Notes: generated by a model not told the origin, from the sequence alone. A stretch of DNA of 64,000 bases from Pantoea eucalypti (GCF_009646115.1 NZ_CP045720.1:3410001-3474000), one strand, 5' to 3'; positions 23,462 through 36,580 are shown, counted from the stretch's first letter. Made by a program: numbers and translations.

Positions 23462-25816
23462 ATGCCCCGCGCAGGTTTTCTGCTCACCCGCCACTGGCGC
23501 GACAGCCCGCATGGCACCGAAATTATCCTCTGGCTCGCCACTGATGCCGGTGCGCAGCGCGTGGTGCTGCCCGTGCAGGAGTCTGTCGCGTTTATTCCCG
23601 AAGAATTTCAGGCGCAGGTCAGCGAGCTCCTCAAAGATGAACGTCAGTTTCGGATTCAGTCGCTGGCGCTGAAAGATTTCCGCCGCCGCCCGGTTTTTGG
23701 CCTCTACTGCCCGCAGCATCGTCAGCTGCAGCGCATTGAAAAACGGCTGCGTGAACAGGGCATTCCGGTGTATGAAGCGGATATTCGCCCGCCGGAGCGC
23801 TACCTGATGGAGCGTTTTATTACCGCGCCGGTCTGGTTTGAGGGCGAGCAGCGCGGTGATAGCGTGGTCAATGCGCGGCTCAAACCCCATCCCGACTATC
23901 GCCCGCCACTGAAGTGGGTCTCGCTGGATATTGAAACCACACAGCATGGCGAGCTCTACTGCATCGGGCTGGAGGGCTGCGGTCAGCGTCAGGTTTATAT
24001 GCTCGGCCCGGCCAACGGTGATGCCAGCACGCTGGATTTTGAGCTGATCTATCTCGACAGCCGACCACAGCTGCTTGAAGCGCTGAACCAGTGGTTTGCA
24101 GATCACGATCCGGATGTGTTGATTGGCTGGAACGTGGTGCAGTTTGACCTGCGGGTGTTGCAAAAGCATGCCGATCGTTACGGCATTCCACTTCGTCTTG
24201 GTCGCCAGCAGGCCGCGCTGGAGTGGCGTGAACATGGCTTTAAGCCCGGCGTTTATTTTGCGCAGGCCAGCGGGCGGTTGATTATTGATGGCATTGACGC
24301 GCTGAAATCAGCGTTCTGGGATTTTCCCTCATTCAGCCTGGAGTCGGTGTCGCAACAATTGCTGGGTGAAGGTAAAGCAATCGATAATCCCTGGCAGCGC
24401 ATGGAGGAGATCAACTGGCGTTTTGCCAACGATAAACCGGCGCTGGCACGCTACAACCTCAAAGACTGCGAGCTGGTGACGCGCATTTTTCATAAAACGG
24501 CGATAATGCCGTTTCTGCTGGAACGCGCGGCGGTGAATGGCCTGGCAGTCGATCGCCACGGCGGCTCGGTGGCGGCCTTTGGTCATCTTTATATTCCCCG
24601 GATGCATCGCGCGGGATTTGTTGCCCCGAACCTGGGTGATGTGGCGCCGGAAGCCAGTCCGGGTGGCTATGTGATGGATTCGCGCCCTGGTCTGTATGAC
24701 TCGGTGCTGGTGCTGGATTATAAAAGTCTCTATCCGTCGATTATCCGCACCTTCCTGATCGACCCGGTGGGTCTGGTAGAAGGACTGGCTCATCCTGATG
24801 ATGCCGATTCAATCGAAGGTTTTCGCGAAGCGCGTTTCTCCCGGCACACTCACTGCCTGCCTGCGATCGTCGAGCAGATCTGGCTGGGGCGTGAAGCGGC
24901 GAAAAAGCAGAAAAACCAGCCGCTGTCGCAGGCGCTAAAGATTATCATGAATGCCTTTTACGGTGTGCTGGGCACCAGCGCCTGCCGTTTCTTTGATCCG
25001 CGCCTCGCCTCCTCAATTACCCTGCGCGGTCACGCCATCATGCAGCAGACACGCGCGCTGATCGAGGCGGAAGGCTATGACGTGATCTATGGCGACACCG
25101 ACTCCACTTTTGTCTGGCTGAAGTCCGCCCACAGTGAAGAGCAGGCCGCCGCGATTGGTCAGCAACTGGTGCAGAAAGTGAATGCCTGGTGGCGTGACCA
25201 CCTGCAGCAGACCCACGGGCTGACCAGCGCACTCGAGCTGGAGTATGAAAATCATTTTTGTCGTTTTCTGATGCCGACCATTCGCGGCGCGGAACAGGGC
25301 AGTAAGAAACGCTATGCCGGACTGATTCGTGACGCCGCCGGTGAACGCATGGTTTTCAAGGGGCTGGAGTCGGTGCGAACGGACTGGACGCCACTGGCAA
25401 AAGCATTTCAGCAGCAGCTCTACCACCGTATCTTCCACCGTGAGCCGTGGCAGGATTACATTCGCACCACCGTCGCGCAGCTGCTGGCGGGTGAACTCGA
25501 CGATCAGCTGATCTACAAAAAGCGTCTGCGACGTCCGTTAAAAGAATATGAACGAAACGTGCCCCCGCACGTGCGTGCCGCCAGGCTGGCGGATGAGCAG
25601 AATCGTAAATTAAACCGGCCTTTGCAGTATCAGAATGGAGGCCGGATTCGTTACGTGATTGCCACGGCAGGCCCCGAGCCACTGGAGGCACGCAGCACGC
25701 CGCTGGATTACGACCACTACGTTACGAAGCAACTTCAACCGGTCGCGGAGGGGATTCTGCCCTTTGTCGAAGGTGACTTTGCTACACTTATTACCGGGCA
25801 GCTGGGGCTTTTTTGA
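23462..25816 (+). CDS. polB: DNA polymerase II
   Basis: This B-family, proofreading, translesion-capable polymerase acts in replication restart and the SOS response. At 784 residues it is one residue longer than E. coli Pol II. The exonuclease site [10 protein letters not shown] is near 154-163. Polymerase motifs are [13 protein letters not shown] (A), the helix with [12 protein letters not shown] (B) and YGDTDSTF (C). It is monocistronic. In E. coli the araBAD operon adjoins it; here the DedA gene does. Confidence 0.97.
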   Translation: MPRAGFLLTRHWRDSPHGTEIILWLATDAGAQRVVLPVQESVAFIPEEFQAQVSELLKDERQFRIQSLALKDFRRRPVFGLYCPQHRQLQRIEKRLREQGIPVYEADIRPPERYLMERFITAPVWFEGEQRGDSVVNARLKPHPDYRPPLKWVSLDIETTQHGELYCIGLEGCGQRQVYMLGPANGDASTLDFELIYLDSRPQLLEALNQWFADHDPDVLIGWNVVQFDLRVLQKHADRYGIPLRLGRQQAALEWREHGFKPGVYFAQASGRLIIDGIDALKSAFWDFPSFSLESVSQQLLGEGKAIDNPWQRMEEINWRFANDKPALARYNLKDCELVTRIFHKTAIMPFLLERAAVNGLAVDRHGGSVAAFGHLYIPRMHRAGFVAPNLGDVAPEASPGGYVMDSRPGLYDSVLVLDYKSLYPSIIRTFLIDPVGLVEGLAHPDDADSIEGFREARFSRHTHCLPAIVEQIWLGREAAKKQKNQPLSQALKIIMNAFYGVLGTSACRFFDPRLASSITLRGHAIMQQTRALIEAEGYDVIYGDTDSTFVWLKSAHSEEQAAAIGQQLVQKVNAWWRDHLQQTHGLTSALELEYENHFCRFLMPTIRGAEQGSKKRYAGLIRDAAGERMVFKGLESVRTDWTPLAKAFQQQLYHRIFHREPWQDYIRTTVAQLLAGELDDQLIYKKRLRRPLKEYERNVPPHVRAARLADEQNRKLNRPLQYQNGGRIRYVIATAGPEPLEARSTPLDYDHYVTKQLQPVAEGILPFVEGDFATLITGQLGLF

Positions 25817-25969
25817 CAGGTGACGAATGCCCTGCCATCCAGTACCATAGCGCCCTTCCTGAAACTCACCGCTCTTAAAGCCCGCTCCAGACCTTGTTGT
25901 CTGGTGGTAGCGCTATTGCCTGAGCTTTGGGAACACCTTTAAAAACGTTAAAATTCGAGCAAACAATAT

Positions 25970-28876
25970 ATGGTTTTTACATTAGGTCAGCGCTGGATTA
26001 GTGATACGGAAAGTGAACTGGGACTGGGCACCGTGGTGGCGATCGATACACGTATGATCACCCTGCTGTTCCCCGCTACGGGAGAAAACCGCCTTTACGC
26101 CCGCAACGATTCGCCGGTTACCCGCGTCATCTTTAATCCGGGTGATACCATCACCAGCCACGAAGGCTGGCAGATGCGCGTTGATGAAGTACGCAACGAA
26201 AATGACCTGATGACCTATATCGGTACCCGTCTGGATACCGAAGAAAGCGACGTGATGCTGCGCGAAGTGATGCTCGACAGCAAGCTGGTATTCAGTAAGC
26301 CGCAGGATCGTCTGTTTGCCGGCCAGCTCGACCGGATGGACCGTTTTGCCCTGCGCTTCCGCGCCCGTAAATACCAGAGTGAGCAATACCGCCTGCCGAT
26401 TAGCGGCTTACGCGGTATGCGTACTAACCTGATCCCTCACCAGCTGCACATCGCCCATGATGTGGGCCGCCGCCATGCACCGCGCGTGCTGCTGGCCGAT
26501 GAAGTTGGCCTGGGTAAAACCATCGAAGCCGGGATGATCATCCAGCAGCAACTGCTGGCAGGCCGTGCCGAGCGCGTACTTATCGTGGTGCCTGAAACCC
26601 TGCAGCATCAATGGCTTGTTGAGATGCTGCGCCGCTTCAACCTGCGCTTTGCGCTGTTTGACGACGACCGCTACACCGAAGCGCAACACGACAGCGACAA
26701 TCCGTTTGAAACTGAGCAGCTGATTATCTGCTCACTCGACTTCGTGCGTCGCAACAAACAGCGTCTTGAGATGCTGGCCGATGCCGAATGGGATCTGCTG
26801 GTGGTCGATGAAGCGCACCATCTGGCCTGGTCAGAAGGCGAGCCAAGCCGTGAATATCAGGTTATTGAACAGCTGGCTGAAAAAACTGCCGGGGTTCTGC
26901 TGCTGACCGCGACGCCAGAGCAGCTGGGCATGGAGAGTCACTTCGCCCGTCTGCGCCTGCTCGACCCGGACCGTTTCCATGACTTTGCCGCCTTTGTTGA
27001 AGAGCAGCAGCATTTCCGCCCCATCGCCGATGCCGTTACCGCGCTGCTGGCGGATAAAGCGATCTCCCAGGAGGAGATGAACCGGATCAACGATCTGGTC
27101 GGCGAGCAGGACATCGAGCCGCTGCTGCAGGTTGCCAACAGCGACCGCGAAGGCAAGCTGGAAGCGCGTCAGGAACTGATCTCCATGCTGATGGATCGCC
27201 ACGGCACCAGCCGCGTGCTGTTCCGTAACACCCGTAATGGGGTTAAAGGCTTCCCGAAACGCGAACTGCATCAGATCCGCCTGCCGCTGCCTGCGCAGTA
27301 TCAGACGGCAATTAAAGTCTCCGGCATTATGGGCGCGCGCAAAAGCGCAGAAGAGCGGGCGCGCGACCTGCTCTATCCGGAGCAGATTTATCAGGAATTT
27401 GAAGGCGACAGCGGCACCTGGTGGAACTTCGATCCGCGCGTGGAATGGCTGATGGGCTATCTCACCACTAACCGTAAAGAGAAAGTGCTGGTGATCTGCG
27501 CCAAAGCGGCCACCGCGCTGCAGCTGGAGCAGGTACTGCGCGAGCGCGAAGGTATTCGTGCAGCGGTGTTCCACGAAGGTCTGTCGATCATTGAACGTGA
27601 CCGTGCTGCCGCCTGGTTCGCCTCAGAAGAGAATGGCGCGCAGGTGCTGTTGTGCTCTGAGATTGGTTCAGAAGGCCGTAATTTCCAGTTTGCCAGCCGT
27701 CTGGTGATGTTCGATCTGCCGTTTAACCCGGACCTGCTGGAGCAGCGTATCGGTCGTCTGGATCGTATCGGTCAGGCGCACGATATTCAGATTCTGGTGC
27801 CGTGGCTGGAGCAGACCGCACAGGCCGTGCTGCTGCGCTGGTATCACGAAGGACTTGATGCGTTTGAACACACCTGTCCGACCGGCCGGACAATCTATGA
27901 CAGCGTCCATTCGCAGCTCATCGGCTATCTGGCCGCACCGGAAAACAGCGAAGGCTTTGATGCCTTTATCACCGACTGCCGCAAACAGCATGACGCGCTG
28001 AAACTGCAGCTGGAACAGGGTCGCGATCGCCTGCTGGAGCTGAATTCAAACGGCGGTGAATCGGCTCAGTTGCTGGCTAACGCTATCAGCGAGCAGGATA
28101 ACGACACCGGCCTGGTGAACTTCGCGCTTAACCTGTTTGATATTGTCGGTATCAATCAGGAAGATCGCAGCGATAACCTCATTGTGCTGACCCCTTCCGA
28201 TCACATGCTGGTGCCCGATTTCCCTGGCCTGCCGGAAGATGGCTGCACCATCACCTTTAACCGCGATCAGGCGCTGTCACGTGAAGATACCCAGTTCATT
28301 ACCTGGGAGCATCCGCTGATTCGCAACGGACTGGATCTGATTCTGTCGGGCGACACCGGCAGCAGCGCCCTGTCACTGCTGAAGAACAAGGCGCTGCCGG
28401 TGGGGACGCTGCTGGTCGAGCTGATCTATGTGGTTGAAGCCCAGGCACCGAAGCATCTGCAACTGACCCGCTTCCTGCCGCCAACGCCAATCCGTCTGCT
28501 GATGGATACGAAAGGCACTAACCTGGCAGGCAAAGTGGAGTTCGAAAGCTTTAACCGTCAGTTGAATGCCGTTAACCGTCACACCGCCAGTAAACTGGTG
28601 AATGCGGTGCAGCAGGATGTCCATGCGATTCTGACTCAGGCCGAAGAGAGCGTCGTCAGCGAAGCGCGTGCCGTGATTGAGGCGGCACGGACCGAGGCGA
28701 ATGAGAAGCTGGGTGCCGAGCTTTCGCGTCTTAACGCGCTGAAAGCCGTCAACCCGAACATCCGCGACGACGAAGTTGAGGCGCTGGAAAGCAATCGTGA
28801 ACAGGTGCTGCAAAGTCTGGATGAGGCCAACTGGCGTCTTGACGCGCTGCGCCTGATTGTGGTGACACACCAGTAA
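25970..28876 (+). CDS. rapA: RapA, RNA polymerase-associated ATPase
   Basis: RapA is a Swi2/Snf2 ATPase that recycles RNA polymerase after transcription. The 968-residue length equals the E. coli protein. Two Tudor-like N-terminal domains precede the ATPase core with DEVGLGKT at 177-184 and DEAHH near 280, the helicase C lobe ([21 protein letters not shown]), and the C-terminal spacer and Rpb2-binding domains. No clear Shine-Dalgarno is seen before the ATG. A small hairpin CCAGAC/GTCTGG (25887-25904) lies in the leader. Confidence 0.97.
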   Translation: MVFTLGQRWISDTESELGLGTVVAIDTRMITLLFPATGENRLYARNDSPVTRVIFNPGDTITSHEGWQMRVDEVRNENDLMTYIGTRLDTEESDVMLREVMLDSKLVFSKPQDRLFAGQLDRMDRFALRFRARKYQSEQYRLPISGLRGMRTNLIPHQLHIAHDVGRRHAPRVLLADEVGLGKTIEAGMIIQQQLLAGRAERVLIVVPETLQHQWLVEMLRRFNLRFALFDDDRYTEAQHDSDNPFETEQLIICSLDFVRRNKQRLEMLADAEWDLLVVDEAHHLAWSEGEPSREYQVIEQLAEKTAGVLLLTATPEQLGMESHFARLRLLDPDRFHDFAAFVEEQQHFRPIADAVTALLADKAISQEEMNRINDLVGEQDIEPLLQVANSDREGKLEARQELISMLMDRHGTSRVLFRNTRNGVKGFPKRELHQIRLPLPAQYQTAIKVSGIMGARKSAEERARDLLYPEQIYQEFEGDSGTWWNFDPRVEWLMGYLTTNRKEKVLVICAKAATALQLEQVLREREGIRAAVFHEGLSIIERDRAAAWFASEENGAQVLLCSEIGSEGRNFQFASRLVMFDLPFNPDLLEQRIGRLDRIGQAHDIQILVPWLEQTAQAVLLRWYHEGLDAFEHTCPTGRTIYDSVHSQLIGYLAAPENSEGFDAFITDCRKQHDALKLQLEQGRDRLLELNSNGGESAQLLANAISEQDNDTGLVNFALNLFDIVGINQEDRSDNLIVLTPSDHMLVPDFPGLPEDGCTITFNRDQALSREDTQFITWEHPLIRNGLDLILSGDTGSSALSLLKNKALPVGTLLVELIYVVEAQAPKHLQLTRFLPPTPIRLLMDTKGTNLAGKVEFESFNRQLNAVNRHTASKLVNAVQQDVHAILTQAEESVVSEARAVIEAARTEANEKLGAELSRLNALKAVNPNIRDDEVEALESNREQVLQSLDEANWRLDALRLIVVTHQ

Positions 28877-28880
28877 GCTC

Positions 28881-28905
28881 AGGGGCCGCATGGCCCCTTA
28901 TTTTT
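28881..28905 (+). terminator. rapA intrinsic terminator
   Basis: The stem AGGGGCC/GGCCCCT (28881-28898, 4-nt loop) is followed by TATTTTT. It lies 5 bp after the rapA stop and immediately before the rluA ribosome-binding site, so rluA may depend on read-through or its own promoter. Confidence 0.85.
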
Positions 28906-28915
28906 GGAAAGCCCC

Positions 28916-29569
28916 ATGGAACCTTACAACCCACCGCGTGAACCCTGGCTGCACATCCTTTATCAGGATGCGCATATCATGGTGGTGAACAAACCCAGCG
29001 GTCTGCTCTCGGTACCCGGTCGTCTGGATGAGCACAAAGATAGCGTGATGACGCGGATACAGCGGGATTTCCCGCAGGCGGAATCTGTGCACCGACTTGA
29101 CATGGCGACCAGTGGCGTGATGGTCGTGGCGCTGACCAAGGCGGCGGAGCGTGAGCTGAAACGACAATTCCGCGAGCGGGAGCCTTCCAAAACGTATGTG
29201 GCCTGCATCTGGGGTCATCCGGAGAAGGAAGAGGGGCTGGTTGATCTGCCGCTGATCTGCGACTGGCCAAATCGTCCAAAGCAGATGGTCTGCTTCGAGA
29301 ACGGCAAAGCCGCACAGACAGAATATCAGGTGCTGGAGTATCGGGCGGACAACAGTACGCGGATTTCGCTTAAGCCGATTACTGGCCGCTCACACCAGCT
29401 AAGGGTGCATATGCTGGCGCTGGGCCACCCGATTCTGGGGGACAACTTCTATGCACATCCGGAGGCCAAAGCGATGGCGCCCCGTTTACTGCTGCATGCG
29501 GAGTCACTCACCATTACCCATCCGGCATTTGGTAATGCCATGACGTTTCGTCAGCCCGCCGACTTTTAA
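28916..29569 (+). CDS. rluA: RluA, 23S rRNA/tRNA pseudouridine synthase
   Basis: RluA makes pseudouridine at 746 of 23S rRNA and at position 32 of some tRNAs. The start MEPYNPPREPWLHILYQD at 28916 has GGAAA 5 nt upstream and gives 217 residues against 219 in E. coli. A TTG four codons earlier lies in the terminator tail and is less likely. The catalytic aspartate is in HRLDMATSG and the family motif PITGRSHQLRVHM is intact. Confidence 0.95.
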   Translation: MEPYNPPREPWLHILYQDAHIMVVNKPSGLLSVPGRLDEHKDSVMTRIQRDFPQAESVHRLDMATSGVMVVALTKAAERELKRQFREREPSKTYVACIWGHPEKEEGLVDLPLICDWPNRPKQMVCFENGKAAQTEYQVLEYRADNSTRISLKPITGRSHQLRVHMLALGHPILGDNFYAHPEAKAMAPRLLLHAESLTITHPAFGNAMTFRQPADF

Positions 29570-29591
29570 GGTTTACGGCAGGACTGTCGCC

Positions 29592-29620
29592 GTGGCCTCC
29601 TCTGTTGCAGAAGAGGCCAC
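29592..29620. terminator. Hairpin between convergent rluA and djlA
   Basis: The arms GTGGCCTC/GAGGCCAC extend with TCTG/CAGA across a mismatch. Neither strand has a strong T run after it, so it may be a weak terminator or an mRNA 3'-end stabiliser for both genes. Confidence 0.5.
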
Positions 29621-29632
29621 AGGAGTGAGTCA

Positions 29633-30442
29633 TTACTTGAAGCCTTTCTCTTTGCGAATCAGATCGTAAGCCGCCTGGATTTCCTGCGCTTTCTGCTTCG
29701 CCATCTCCATCATCTCTGGCGGTAACCCTTTCGCCACCAGCTTATCAGGATGATGCTCACTCATGAGCTTGCGGTAAGCACGTTTAATCGTGGTGGCGTC
29801 ATCACTGCTCTTCACGCCCAAAACGCTACAGGCATCTTCCAGCGTTGGACCACGTTGCGCCTGCTGAAAGCCGCCTGAACTGCGCGGCCCGCCGCCAAAC
29901 TGCTGGCCGCCCTCCATCATGCGCAGGAACTGATCGAACTGACCACGCGAAATGCCCAGCTCTTCGGCAATCACGTAGAGTACCTGTCGCTCATTGGGGT
30001 GCAGTGAGCCGTCGGCAAAGGCGGCCTGGATCTGAATCTCCAGGAACATCCGAATCAGGTCGAACCGGCCAAAACAGGCGCTGCGCAGTTCTCGCAGCTT
30101 GCTGCGCAACGGGTAATCCGCCTGCTTACCTTCGCGGAACGCCCGCTGAGCAGCCGTGCGTGAGTCACCGTGCAGCTGCATCCGCTCCATGAGCAGCGAA
30201 GCAATCTGGATATCCGCTTCCGTAACCCGCCCTTTTGACTTGGTCAGATGGCCCATCACCTGAAAGGTGGTGCTGAAAAACAGCGTCTGCCGGGTCTGAT
30301 TATTTGAGAAGTAAGCCTTGCCTTGTGCGCCACGTACTTTGTCAATCATATGGCCAATGATCAAACCGATCACAATACCCCAAAAGCCTGCGCCGGAAAG
30401 TAATCCCACCGCCAGACCCATAACTTTTCCCCAGTAGCGCAT
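29633..30442 (-). CDS. djlA: DjlA, membrane-anchored DnaJ-like co-chaperone
   Basis: DjlA is an inner-membrane J-protein that stimulates DnaK and, when overproduced in E. coli, induces the Rcs envelope-stress response. The 269-residue protein has one N-terminal membrane segment with glycine-rich packing ([20 protein letters not shown]). A TerB-like helical domain and a glutamine/glycine linker (about 175-195) follow. The C-terminal J domain carries HHPDKL with the HPD triad. It is divergent from lptD. Confidence 0.95.
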   Translation of the reverse strand: MRYWGKVMGLAVGLLSGAGFWGIVIGLIIGHMIDKVRGAQGKAYFSNNQTRQTLFFSTTFQVMGHLTKSKGRVTEADIQIASLLMERMQLHGDSRTAAQRAFREGKQADYPLRSKLRELRSACFGRFDLIRMFLEIQIQAAFADGSLHPNERQVLYVIAEELGISRGQFDQFLRMMEGGQQFGGGPRSSGGFQQAQRGPTLEDACSVLGVKSSDDATTIKRAYRKLMSEHHPDKLVAKGLPPEMMEMAKQKAQEIQAAYDLIRKEKGFK

Positions 30443-30624
30443 AAACTCCTCAATTCGCCATGCTTGCGGCTGAAAATTGCATTATCATACCTGTCATTTA
30501 TCTCAGCGCCTAACGGCAACGCTGACAGACCAGGATTAACACTGGCGCAACGCCGGGCAGTAAGTTAGTCTCTGACCCGATTGTCGGCATGATGCCAGTT
30601 TTCATGGAATTCTCGATACCGCGT

Positions 30625-33000
30625 ATGAAAAAACATATACCTACCCTGCTGGCCACACTGATCGGCGCAGCCATTAGCCAGCAAGCCTTTGCCGACGATT
30701 TGATGTCGCAGTGTATGTTAGGCGTGCCGAGTTATAACCGCCCGCTGGTCAACGGTGATACCAACCAGCTGCCTGTCACTATTCACTCCGACGCCGCCAA
30801 AGGGAACTATCCCAATGATGCGGTCTTTACCGGCAATGTGAATATTGAGCAGGGCAACAGCCGTATGCAGGCGGATGAAGTTCAGCTTCATCAGCGTCAG
30901 CAGGAAGGCCAGACGGCGCCAGTGCGTACCGTCGATGCCCTGGGTAATGTGCACTACGATGACAACCAGGTCATCCTGAAAGGTCCGAAAGCCTGGTCAA
31001 ACCTCAACAGCAAAGATACCAATGTCTGGAACGGTGATTATCAGATGGTGGATCGTCAGGGACGCGGCACCGCCGACCAGATGAAGCTGCGCGGCGATAA
31101 CCGCTACACCATTCTGGAGAACGGCACCTTTACGTCCTGTCTGCCCGGTTCCAACAGCTGGAGCGTGGTCGGTTCACAAGTCATCCAGGATCGCGAAGAG
31201 GAAGTGGCGGAGATCTGGAACGCCCGCTTTAAGCTGGGTCCGGTTCCGGTGTTCTACAGTCCCTATCTGCAGTTACCGATTGGCGATCGTCGTCGATCCG
31301 GTTTCCTGATCCCGAATGCAAAATTTGGCAGCAACAACGGCTTTGAGTTCGTGCTGCCTTATTACTGGAACATTGCGCCGCAGGCCGATGCGACCATCAC
31401 GCCGCACTACATCAGTAAGCGCGGCATGAAATTTGAAAACGAATTCCGTTATCTGACGACGCTGGGTGCCGGCCTGGTAGAATTCGACTACCTTGGCTCC
31501 GATAAACAGTACGATAACGACAAAGCACTTCGTGGCATCGCCGAGGATTCCAGCTCCGACCGCTGGTTGTTCTACTGGCAGCATGCCGGTGTCTATGAAC
31601 AGCACTGGCGTTTCAACGCCAACTACACCAAAGTCAGCGATCAGTATTACTTCAACGATCTCGACTCGAAGTACTACAGCTCCACCGACAACTACGCCAC
31701 GCAGAAATTCAGCGTTGGTTATGCGGACACCAACTGGGACGCCACACTCTCAGCCAAAGATTTCCAGGTGTTTGGCAGTACTACCAGCAATAACGTCTAC
31801 CGCGCGATGCCGCAGCTGGATGTTAACCTCTATCAGAATGATATCGGCCCGTTTGATGGCCGGGTTTATGCTCAGGCGGTGAAATTCACCAACGTCAACA
31901 GTCGTCTTCCTGAAGCGACCCGTTTACACGTTGAGCCAACCCTGAACCTGCCGCTCTCCAACGGCTGGGCCAGCCTGGATACCGAAGCGAAGTTCCTGGC
32001 GACCCACTATCAGCAGACTGACGTTGATTATTATAACAATACGGCCAATGGCTTCAGAGGAAGCAATAGCGGCGAACTGGATGAATCGGTAAACCGCACC
32101 CTGCCGCAGTTTAAAGTGGATGGCCGGCTGGTGTTTGACCGCGATATGGACTCCGCAGTGGGTTATACCCAGACGCTGGAACCACGCGTGCAGTATCTTT
32201 ATATCCCGTACCGCGACCAAAGCAATATCTATCCGTACGACTCTACGCTGCTGCAAACCGACTACACCGGTCTGTTCCGCGATCGTACCTATAGCGGCCT
32301 GGATCGCATCGCTTCAGCCAATGAAGTGGCAACCGGTGTTACCTCGCGTATTTATGATAACGATCTGGTTGAACGTTTTAACGTTTCTGTGGGTCAAATC
32401 TACTCGTTTACCCCTTCTCGTACTGGTGTGAATCAAACCAATAAAGAAGATGATACCGGCAGTCTGATTTGGGCTGGCGATACATACTGGAAAATCAGCG
32501 ATCGCTGGGGTGTTCGGGGCGGGCTGCAATATGACACCAAACTCGACAACGTCTCCCAGGGCAATACTGTTCTGGAGTACCGTCGTGATGCCGACCGTAT
32601 GGTGCAGTTGAGCTACCGCTACAGCAGCCCGGAATATATCGCGGCAGCGTTAAATGACAGCAACCTGGTGACCAATCCTATCTACAAAAATGGGATTTCA
32701 CAGGTGGGCACCACGGCCAGCTGGCCGATTGCCGATGCATGGTCTGTGGTAGGTGCTTACTACTACGATACCCGCAACAAGCGTCCGGCGTCGCAGCTGG
32801 TTGGCCTGCAATACAGCTCATGCTGTTACGCTCTCCGGGTCGGTTACGAGCGCAAAATTAACGGTTGGGAAAACGACGACAGTAAGTACGACAACCAAAT
32901 CTCATTCAACATTGAGCTGCGTGGTCTGAGTCCTAACTATGGCTTAGGCACCAACGATATGCTGCGTCAGGGCATTATCCCTTACCAGCCTGCTTTCTGA
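30625..33000 (+). CDS. lptD: LptD, LPS assembly outer-membrane protein
   Basis: LptD forms with LptE the translocon that inserts lipopolysaccharide into the outer leaflet. The start [20 protein letters not shown] at 30625 provides a signal peptide ending QAFA; the open frame extends 36 nt upstream but adds nothing conserved. The 791-residue protein has an N-terminal jellyroll (to about 200) and a 26-strand barrel ending in F. All four disulfide cysteines are present (QCMLG, TSCLPG and adjacent SSCCYA). First gene of the surA/pdxA/rsmA/apa cluster. Confidence 0.96.
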   Translation: MKKHIPTLLATLIGAAISQQAFADDLMSQCMLGVPSYNRPLVNGDTNQLPVTIHSDAAKGNYPNDAVFTGNVNIEQGNSRMQADEVQLHQRQQEGQTAPVRTVDALGNVHYDDNQVILKGPKAWSNLNSKDTNVWNGDYQMVDRQGRGTADQMKLRGDNRYTILENGTFTSCLPGSNSWSVVGSQVIQDREEEVAEIWNARFKLGPVPVFYSPYLQLPIGDRRRSGFLIPNAKFGSNNGFEFVLPYYWNIAPQADATITPHYISKRGMKFENEFRYLTTLGAGLVEFDYLGSDKQYDNDKALRGIAEDSSSDRWLFYWQHAGVYEQHWRFNANYTKVSDQYYFNDLDSKYYSSTDNYATQKFSVGYADTNWDATLSAKDFQVFGSTTSNNVYRAMPQLDVNLYQNDIGPFDGRVYAQAVKFTNVNSRLPEATRLHVEPTLNLPLSNGWASLDTEAKFLATHYQQTDVDYYNNTANGFRGSNSGELDESVNRTLPQFKVDGRLVFDRDMDSAVGYTQTLEPRVQYLYIPYRDQSNIYPYDSTLLQTDYTGLFRDRTYSGLDRIASANEVATGVTSRIYDNDLVERFNVSVGQIYSFTPSRTGVNQTNKEDDTGSLIWAGDTYWKISDRWGVRGGLQYDTKLDNVSQGNTVLEYRRDADRMVQLSYRYSSPEYIAAALNDSNLVTNPIYKNGISQVGTTASWPIADAWSVVGAYYYDTRNKRPASQLVGLQYSSCCYALRVGYERKINGWENDDSKYDNQISFNIELRGLSPNYGLGTNDMLRQGIIPYQPAF

Positions 33001-33054
33001 TGTTGTGATGTTTGACAGGCAATCCCGCAGTGCGGAACCAACAATGGATAAAGT

Positions 33055-34350
33055 ATGAAGAACTGGAGAATGCTGATTCTTGGTGTGGCAATCAGTGCTA
33101 ACACCGCGTTCGCAGCACCACAAGTCGTTGATAAAGTTGCAGCCGTGGTCAATAACGGCGTGGTTCTTGAGAGTGACGTGGATGGCATGATGAGCACCGT
33201 TAAATCTCAGGCCCAGCAGGCTGGTCAGCAGTTGCCGGATGATAAAACGTTGCGCCATCAGATTCTGGAACGTCAGATCATGGATAACATCATTCTGCAG
33301 ATGGGTGATAAAGCCGGGGTTCAGATCAGCGATGAGCAGCTGGACCAGGCGATTCAGAACATCGCGGCGCAGAATAAGATGAGCCTTGATCAGCTGCGCA
33401 GCCGTCTGGCTTATGACGGCATGAACTACAGCGTTTATCGTTCTCAGATTCGTAAAGAGATGACCATTGCTGAAGTGCGCAACAACGAAGTGCGTCGTCG
33501 CATCACGATTCTGCCGCAGGAAGTCGATACGCTGGCGAAACAGATTGGCTCTCAGAACAGTCAGGGCACAGAACTGAACGTCAGCCATATTCTGCTGCCA
33601 CTGCCGGAAAACCCGACACAACAGCAGGTTGATGAGCAGGAAACGCTGGCGAAACAGCTGGTTGGCGAACTGAAAAATGGCGCTGACTTCGGCAAAATGG
33701 CCGTGACCTACTCTGCCGATTCGCAGGCGCTGAAAGGCGGCAACATGGGCTGGGGTAAAATCGAAGAGTTACCGACCCTGTTTGCTCAGGCCCTGTCGAG
33801 CGCCAAAAAAGGCGATATCGTCGGTCCGATTCGCTCGGGTGTGGGCTTCCACATCCTGAAAGTGAACGATCTGCGTGGCGAGAACAAAAATGTCTCAGTC
33901 ACTGAAGTTCATTCACGTCACATTCTGCTGAAGCCATCGCCAATCCTGACAGATGAGCAGGCACGCGCACAGCTGGAGCAGATTGCTAACGATATCCGCA
34001 GTGGTAAAACCACCTTTGCGGCGGCGGCTAAGCAGTACTCTGATGATCCGGGTTCAGCGAACCAGGGCGGCGATCTTGGCTGGACCTCTCCGGAAGTCTT
34101 TGATCCGGCCTTCCGTGACGCGCTGCTGCGCCTGAAAAAAGGCCAGACCAGCCAGCCGGTTCACTCCTCTTTCGGCTGGCATCTGATTCAGTTGCTGGAT
34201 ACCCGTCAGGTGGACAAAACCGATGCGGCCCAGAAAGAGCGTGCTTACCGTATGCTGTTTAACCGTAAGTTTGCGGAAGAAGCACAGACCTGGATGCAGG
34301 AACAACGTGCCAGCGCCTACGTGAAGATTCTGGATGGCAATGCGCAGTAA
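33055..34350 (+). CDS. surA: SurA, periplasmic chaperone and prolyl isomerase
   Basis: SurA escorts unfolded porins and LptD to the BAM complex. The 431-residue precursor has a signal peptide (cleavage after NTAFA), an N-terminal chaperone domain, two parvulin domains beginning at NVSHILLPL and [11 protein letters not shown], and a C-terminal helix. It is 55 bp downstream of lptD, its own client, and overlaps pdxA by 11 bp. Confidence 0.97.
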   Translation: MKNWRMLILGVAISANTAFAAPQVVDKVAAVVNNGVVLESDVDGMMSTVKSQAQQAGQQLPDDKTLRHQILERQIMDNIILQMGDKAGVQISDEQLDQAIQNIAAQNKMSLDQLRSRLAYDGMNYSVYRSQIRKEMTIAEVRNNEVRRRITILPQEVDTLAKQIGSQNSQGTELNVSHILLPLPENPTQQQVDEQETLAKQLVGELKNGADFGKMAVTYSADSQALKGGNMGWGKIEELPTLFAQALSSAKKGDIVGPIRSGVGFHILKVNDLRGENKNVSVTEVHSRHILLKPSPILTDEQARAQLEQIANDIRSGKTTFAAAAKQYSDDPGSANQGGDLGWTSPEVFDPAFRDALLRLKKGQTSQPVHSSFGWHLIQLLDTRQVDKTDAAQKERAYRMLFNRKFAEEAQTWMQEQRASAYVKILDGNAQ

Positions 34351-35332
34351 TCACCGTGTGGTGATCACGCCCGGCGAACCTGCCGGGATTGGTCCCGATC
34401 TTACCGTTCAGCTGGCCCAGCACTCCTGGCCGGTTGAACTGGTCGTCTGCGCCTCGCCTGCCCTGTTGCAGCAGCGTGCGGCGCAACTCGGTCTGCCGCT
34501 GACCCTGCGTCCCTATCAGCCTGGCGTGGCCGCTGAGCCACAGCAGGCGGGAACACTGACTATCCTGCCAGTCGAAACGGCCGCGACGGTCACGCCCGGC
34601 GAGCTTTGCGTCGCCAACAGTGACTACGTGCTGGCCACGCTGGCGCGCGCCTGTGACGGTTGTCTCGACGGTGAATTTGCGGCCCTGATTACCGGCCCGG
34701 TGCACAAAGGCGTCATTAATGATGCCGGCATCGCCTTTACTGGCCATACCGAATTCTTCGCCGATCGCGCAGGCGGCCATCGGGTCGTCATGATGCTGGC
34801 GACAGAGCAGCTACGCGTCGCGCTGGCTACTACCCATCTGCCGCTGAAAGATGTCCCCGCTGCGGTGACCCGCGACTGTCTGCATGAAGTGATCACGATT
34901 CTTCATCGTGATCTGCAGCAGAAGTTTGCCATTGCCGAGCCGCATATCTACGTCTGTGGTCTTAACCCTCATGCGGGCGAAAGCGGCCACATGGGTCGGG
35001 AAGAGATTGAGACCATTACGCCAGCCCTTAATGAACTGCGTCAGCAGGGCATTAAACTGACCGGCCCGCTGCCTGCGGATACCCTTTTCCAGCCTAAATA
35101 TCTGCAACATGCCGATGCAGTGCTGGCGATGTATCATGACCAGGGTCTGCCGGTACTCAAATTTCAGGGGTTTGGCCGGGCGGTAAATATCACCCTGGGC
35201 CTGCCCTTTATCCGGACTTCAGTTGACCACGGCACCGCGCTTGAACTCGCCGGTCTGGGTCAGGCTGAACCGGGCAGCTTCATCACGGCGCTTAACCTCG
35301 CCATCACTATGATCAAGAGCAGTAATGAATAA
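34340..35332 (+). CDS. pdxA: PdxA, 4-hydroxythreonine-4-phosphate dehydrogenase
   Basis: PdxA oxidises 4-phosphohydroxy-L-threonine in the DXP-dependent vitamin B6 pathway. I prefer the ATG at 34340 ([18 protein letters not shown]) over the one at 34334. It keeps the family's eight-residue lead to VITPGEP, leaves GGA 6 nt upstream, and gives 330 residues against 329 in E. coli. [11 protein letters not shown], the metal-binding histidine regions and [10 protein letters not shown] are all present. It overlaps surA and rsmA. Confidence 0.95.
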   Translation: MRSNHRVVITPGEPAGIGPDLTVQLAQHSWPVELVVCASPALLQQRAAQLGLPLTLRPYQPGVAAEPQQAGTLTILPVETAATVTPGELCVANSDYVLATLARACDGCLDGEFAALITGPVHKGVINDAGIAFTGHTEFFADRAGGHRVVMMLATEQLRVALATTHLPLKDVPAAVTRDCLHEVITILHRDLQQKFAIAEPHIYVCGLNPHAGESGHMGREEIETITPALNELRQQGIKLTGPLPADTLFQPKYLQHADAVLAMYHDQGLPVLKFQGFGRAVNITLGLPFIRTSVDHGTALELAGLGQAEPGSFITALNLAITMIKSSNE

Positions 35333-36146
35333 TCGCGTCCATCAGGGGCACTACGCCCGTAAACGTTTCGGGCAGAACTTCCTGAACGATCAGTACATTA
35401 TCGACAGCATTGTCTCCGCCATCCATCCACAGCGCGATGAAGCGCTGGTAGAGATCGGCCCAGGCCTGGGTGCCTTGACCGAGCCGGTAGGCGAACGCCT
35501 CGATAAATTAACGGTGATAGAACTGGACCGCGATCTCGCTGCGCGTCTGGAAACGCATCCGTTCCTTGGCCCGAAACTGACTATCTTCCAGCAGGATGCC
35601 ATGACGTTCGACTTCGCCGCACTGGCGCAGGAGAGAGGCCAGCCGCTACGGGTATTTGGTAACCTGCCATACAATATTTCGACCCCGCTGATGTTCCACC
35701 TTTTCAGCTATACTGGTTCGATCAAAGATATGCACTTCATGCTGCAGAAAGAGGTGGTTAATCGTCTGGTCGCCGGTCCGGGTAATAAAACCTACGGTCG
35801 TCTGACGGTAATGGCGCAGTACTACTGCCAGATCATTCCGGTGCTGGAAGTGCCTCCGCACTCCTTTACGCCGCCACCGAAAGTGGACTCTGCCGTGGTG
35901 CGTCTGGTGCCGTATGCCGAGCCGCCGTATCCGGTCAGCGATGTGCGTATCCTGAGCCGTATTACCACTGAAGCGTTCGGCCAGCGTCGTAAAACGCTGC
36001 GCAACAGCCTGAGCCACATGGTGGCTGCCGGCGCGCTGGAGGAGTTATCCATAGATCCAACCCTGCGTGCCGAGAACGTCTCCGTCGCGCAATATTGTCA
36101 GCTGGCGAACTGGCTGGCGAATCATCAGGGAAAATCGCAGGAGTAA
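35325..36146 (+). CDS. rsmA: RsmA (KsgA), 16S rRNA A1518/A1519 dimethyltransferase
   Basis: RsmA dimethylates two adenines in the 3' hairpin of 16S rRNA late in 30S assembly; its loss gives kasugamycin resistance. The 273-residue length equals E. coli KsgA. SAM-binding [14 protein letters not shown] and catalytic NLPYNIS motifs are intact. It overlaps the end of pdxA by 8 bp and is followed after 3 bp by apaG. Confidence 0.97.
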   Translation: MNNRVHQGHYARKRFGQNFLNDQYIIDSIVSAIHPQRDEALVEIGPGLGALTEPVGERLDKLTVIELDRDLAARLETHPFLGPKLTIFQQDAMTFDFAALAQERGQPLRVFGNLPYNISTPLMFHLFSYTGSIKDMHFMLQKEVVNRLVAGPGNKTYGRLTVMAQYYCQIIPVLEVPPHSFTPPPKVDSAVVRLVPYAEPPYPVSDVRILSRITTEAFGQRRKTLRNSLSHMVAAGALEELSIDPTLRAENVSVAQYCQLANWLANHQGKSQE

Positions 36147-36149
36147 GTC

Positions 36150-36527
36150 ATGAGTGAAACGGCCCGCGTCTCCGTCCATGTGCAAAGCCAGTACGTTGCC
36201 TCACAATCCTCACCGGATGATGATCGTTACGTCTTCGCCTATACCATTACGATTCGCAATCTGGGCCGTTCCTCAGTGCAACTGCTGGGACGTTACTGGC
36301 TGATTACCAACGGTAACGGCCGCGAAACGGAAGTTCAGGGCGAAGGCGTGGTGGGTGAACAACCGCTTATCGCGCCAGGCAATGAGTTTCAGTACACCAG
36401 CGGAGCCGTGATCGAAACACCGATGGGCACCATGCAGGGACACTATGTGATGGTCGACGAACAGGGTGACACCTTCCATGTCGAGATCCCGGTGTTCCGC
36501 CTCGCCATTCAGACCCACATTCATTAA
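36150..36527 (+). CDS. apaG: ApaG (DUF525) protein
   Basis: ApaG is a small beta-sandwich protein of the fibronectin-III-like DUF525 family, conserved between rsmA and apaH. Its biochemical role is not established. The 125-residue length is standard, with the family core [22 protein letters not shown] and [11 protein letters not shown] short stem TGCCCG/CGGGCA (36541-36558) follows in the 53-bp gap to apaH and might set the relative expression of the two genes. Confidence 0.95.
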   Translation: MSETARVSVHVQSQYVASQSSPDDDRYVFAYTITIRNLGRSSVQLLGRYWLITNGNGRETEVQGEGVVGEQPLIAPGNEFQYTSGAVIETPMGTMQGHYVMVDEQGDTFHVEIPVFRLAIQTHIH

Positions 36528-36580
36528 TTCATACGCTTTTTGCCCGTTTAGTCGGGCAGCTTCCTGATGGATAAAACCTT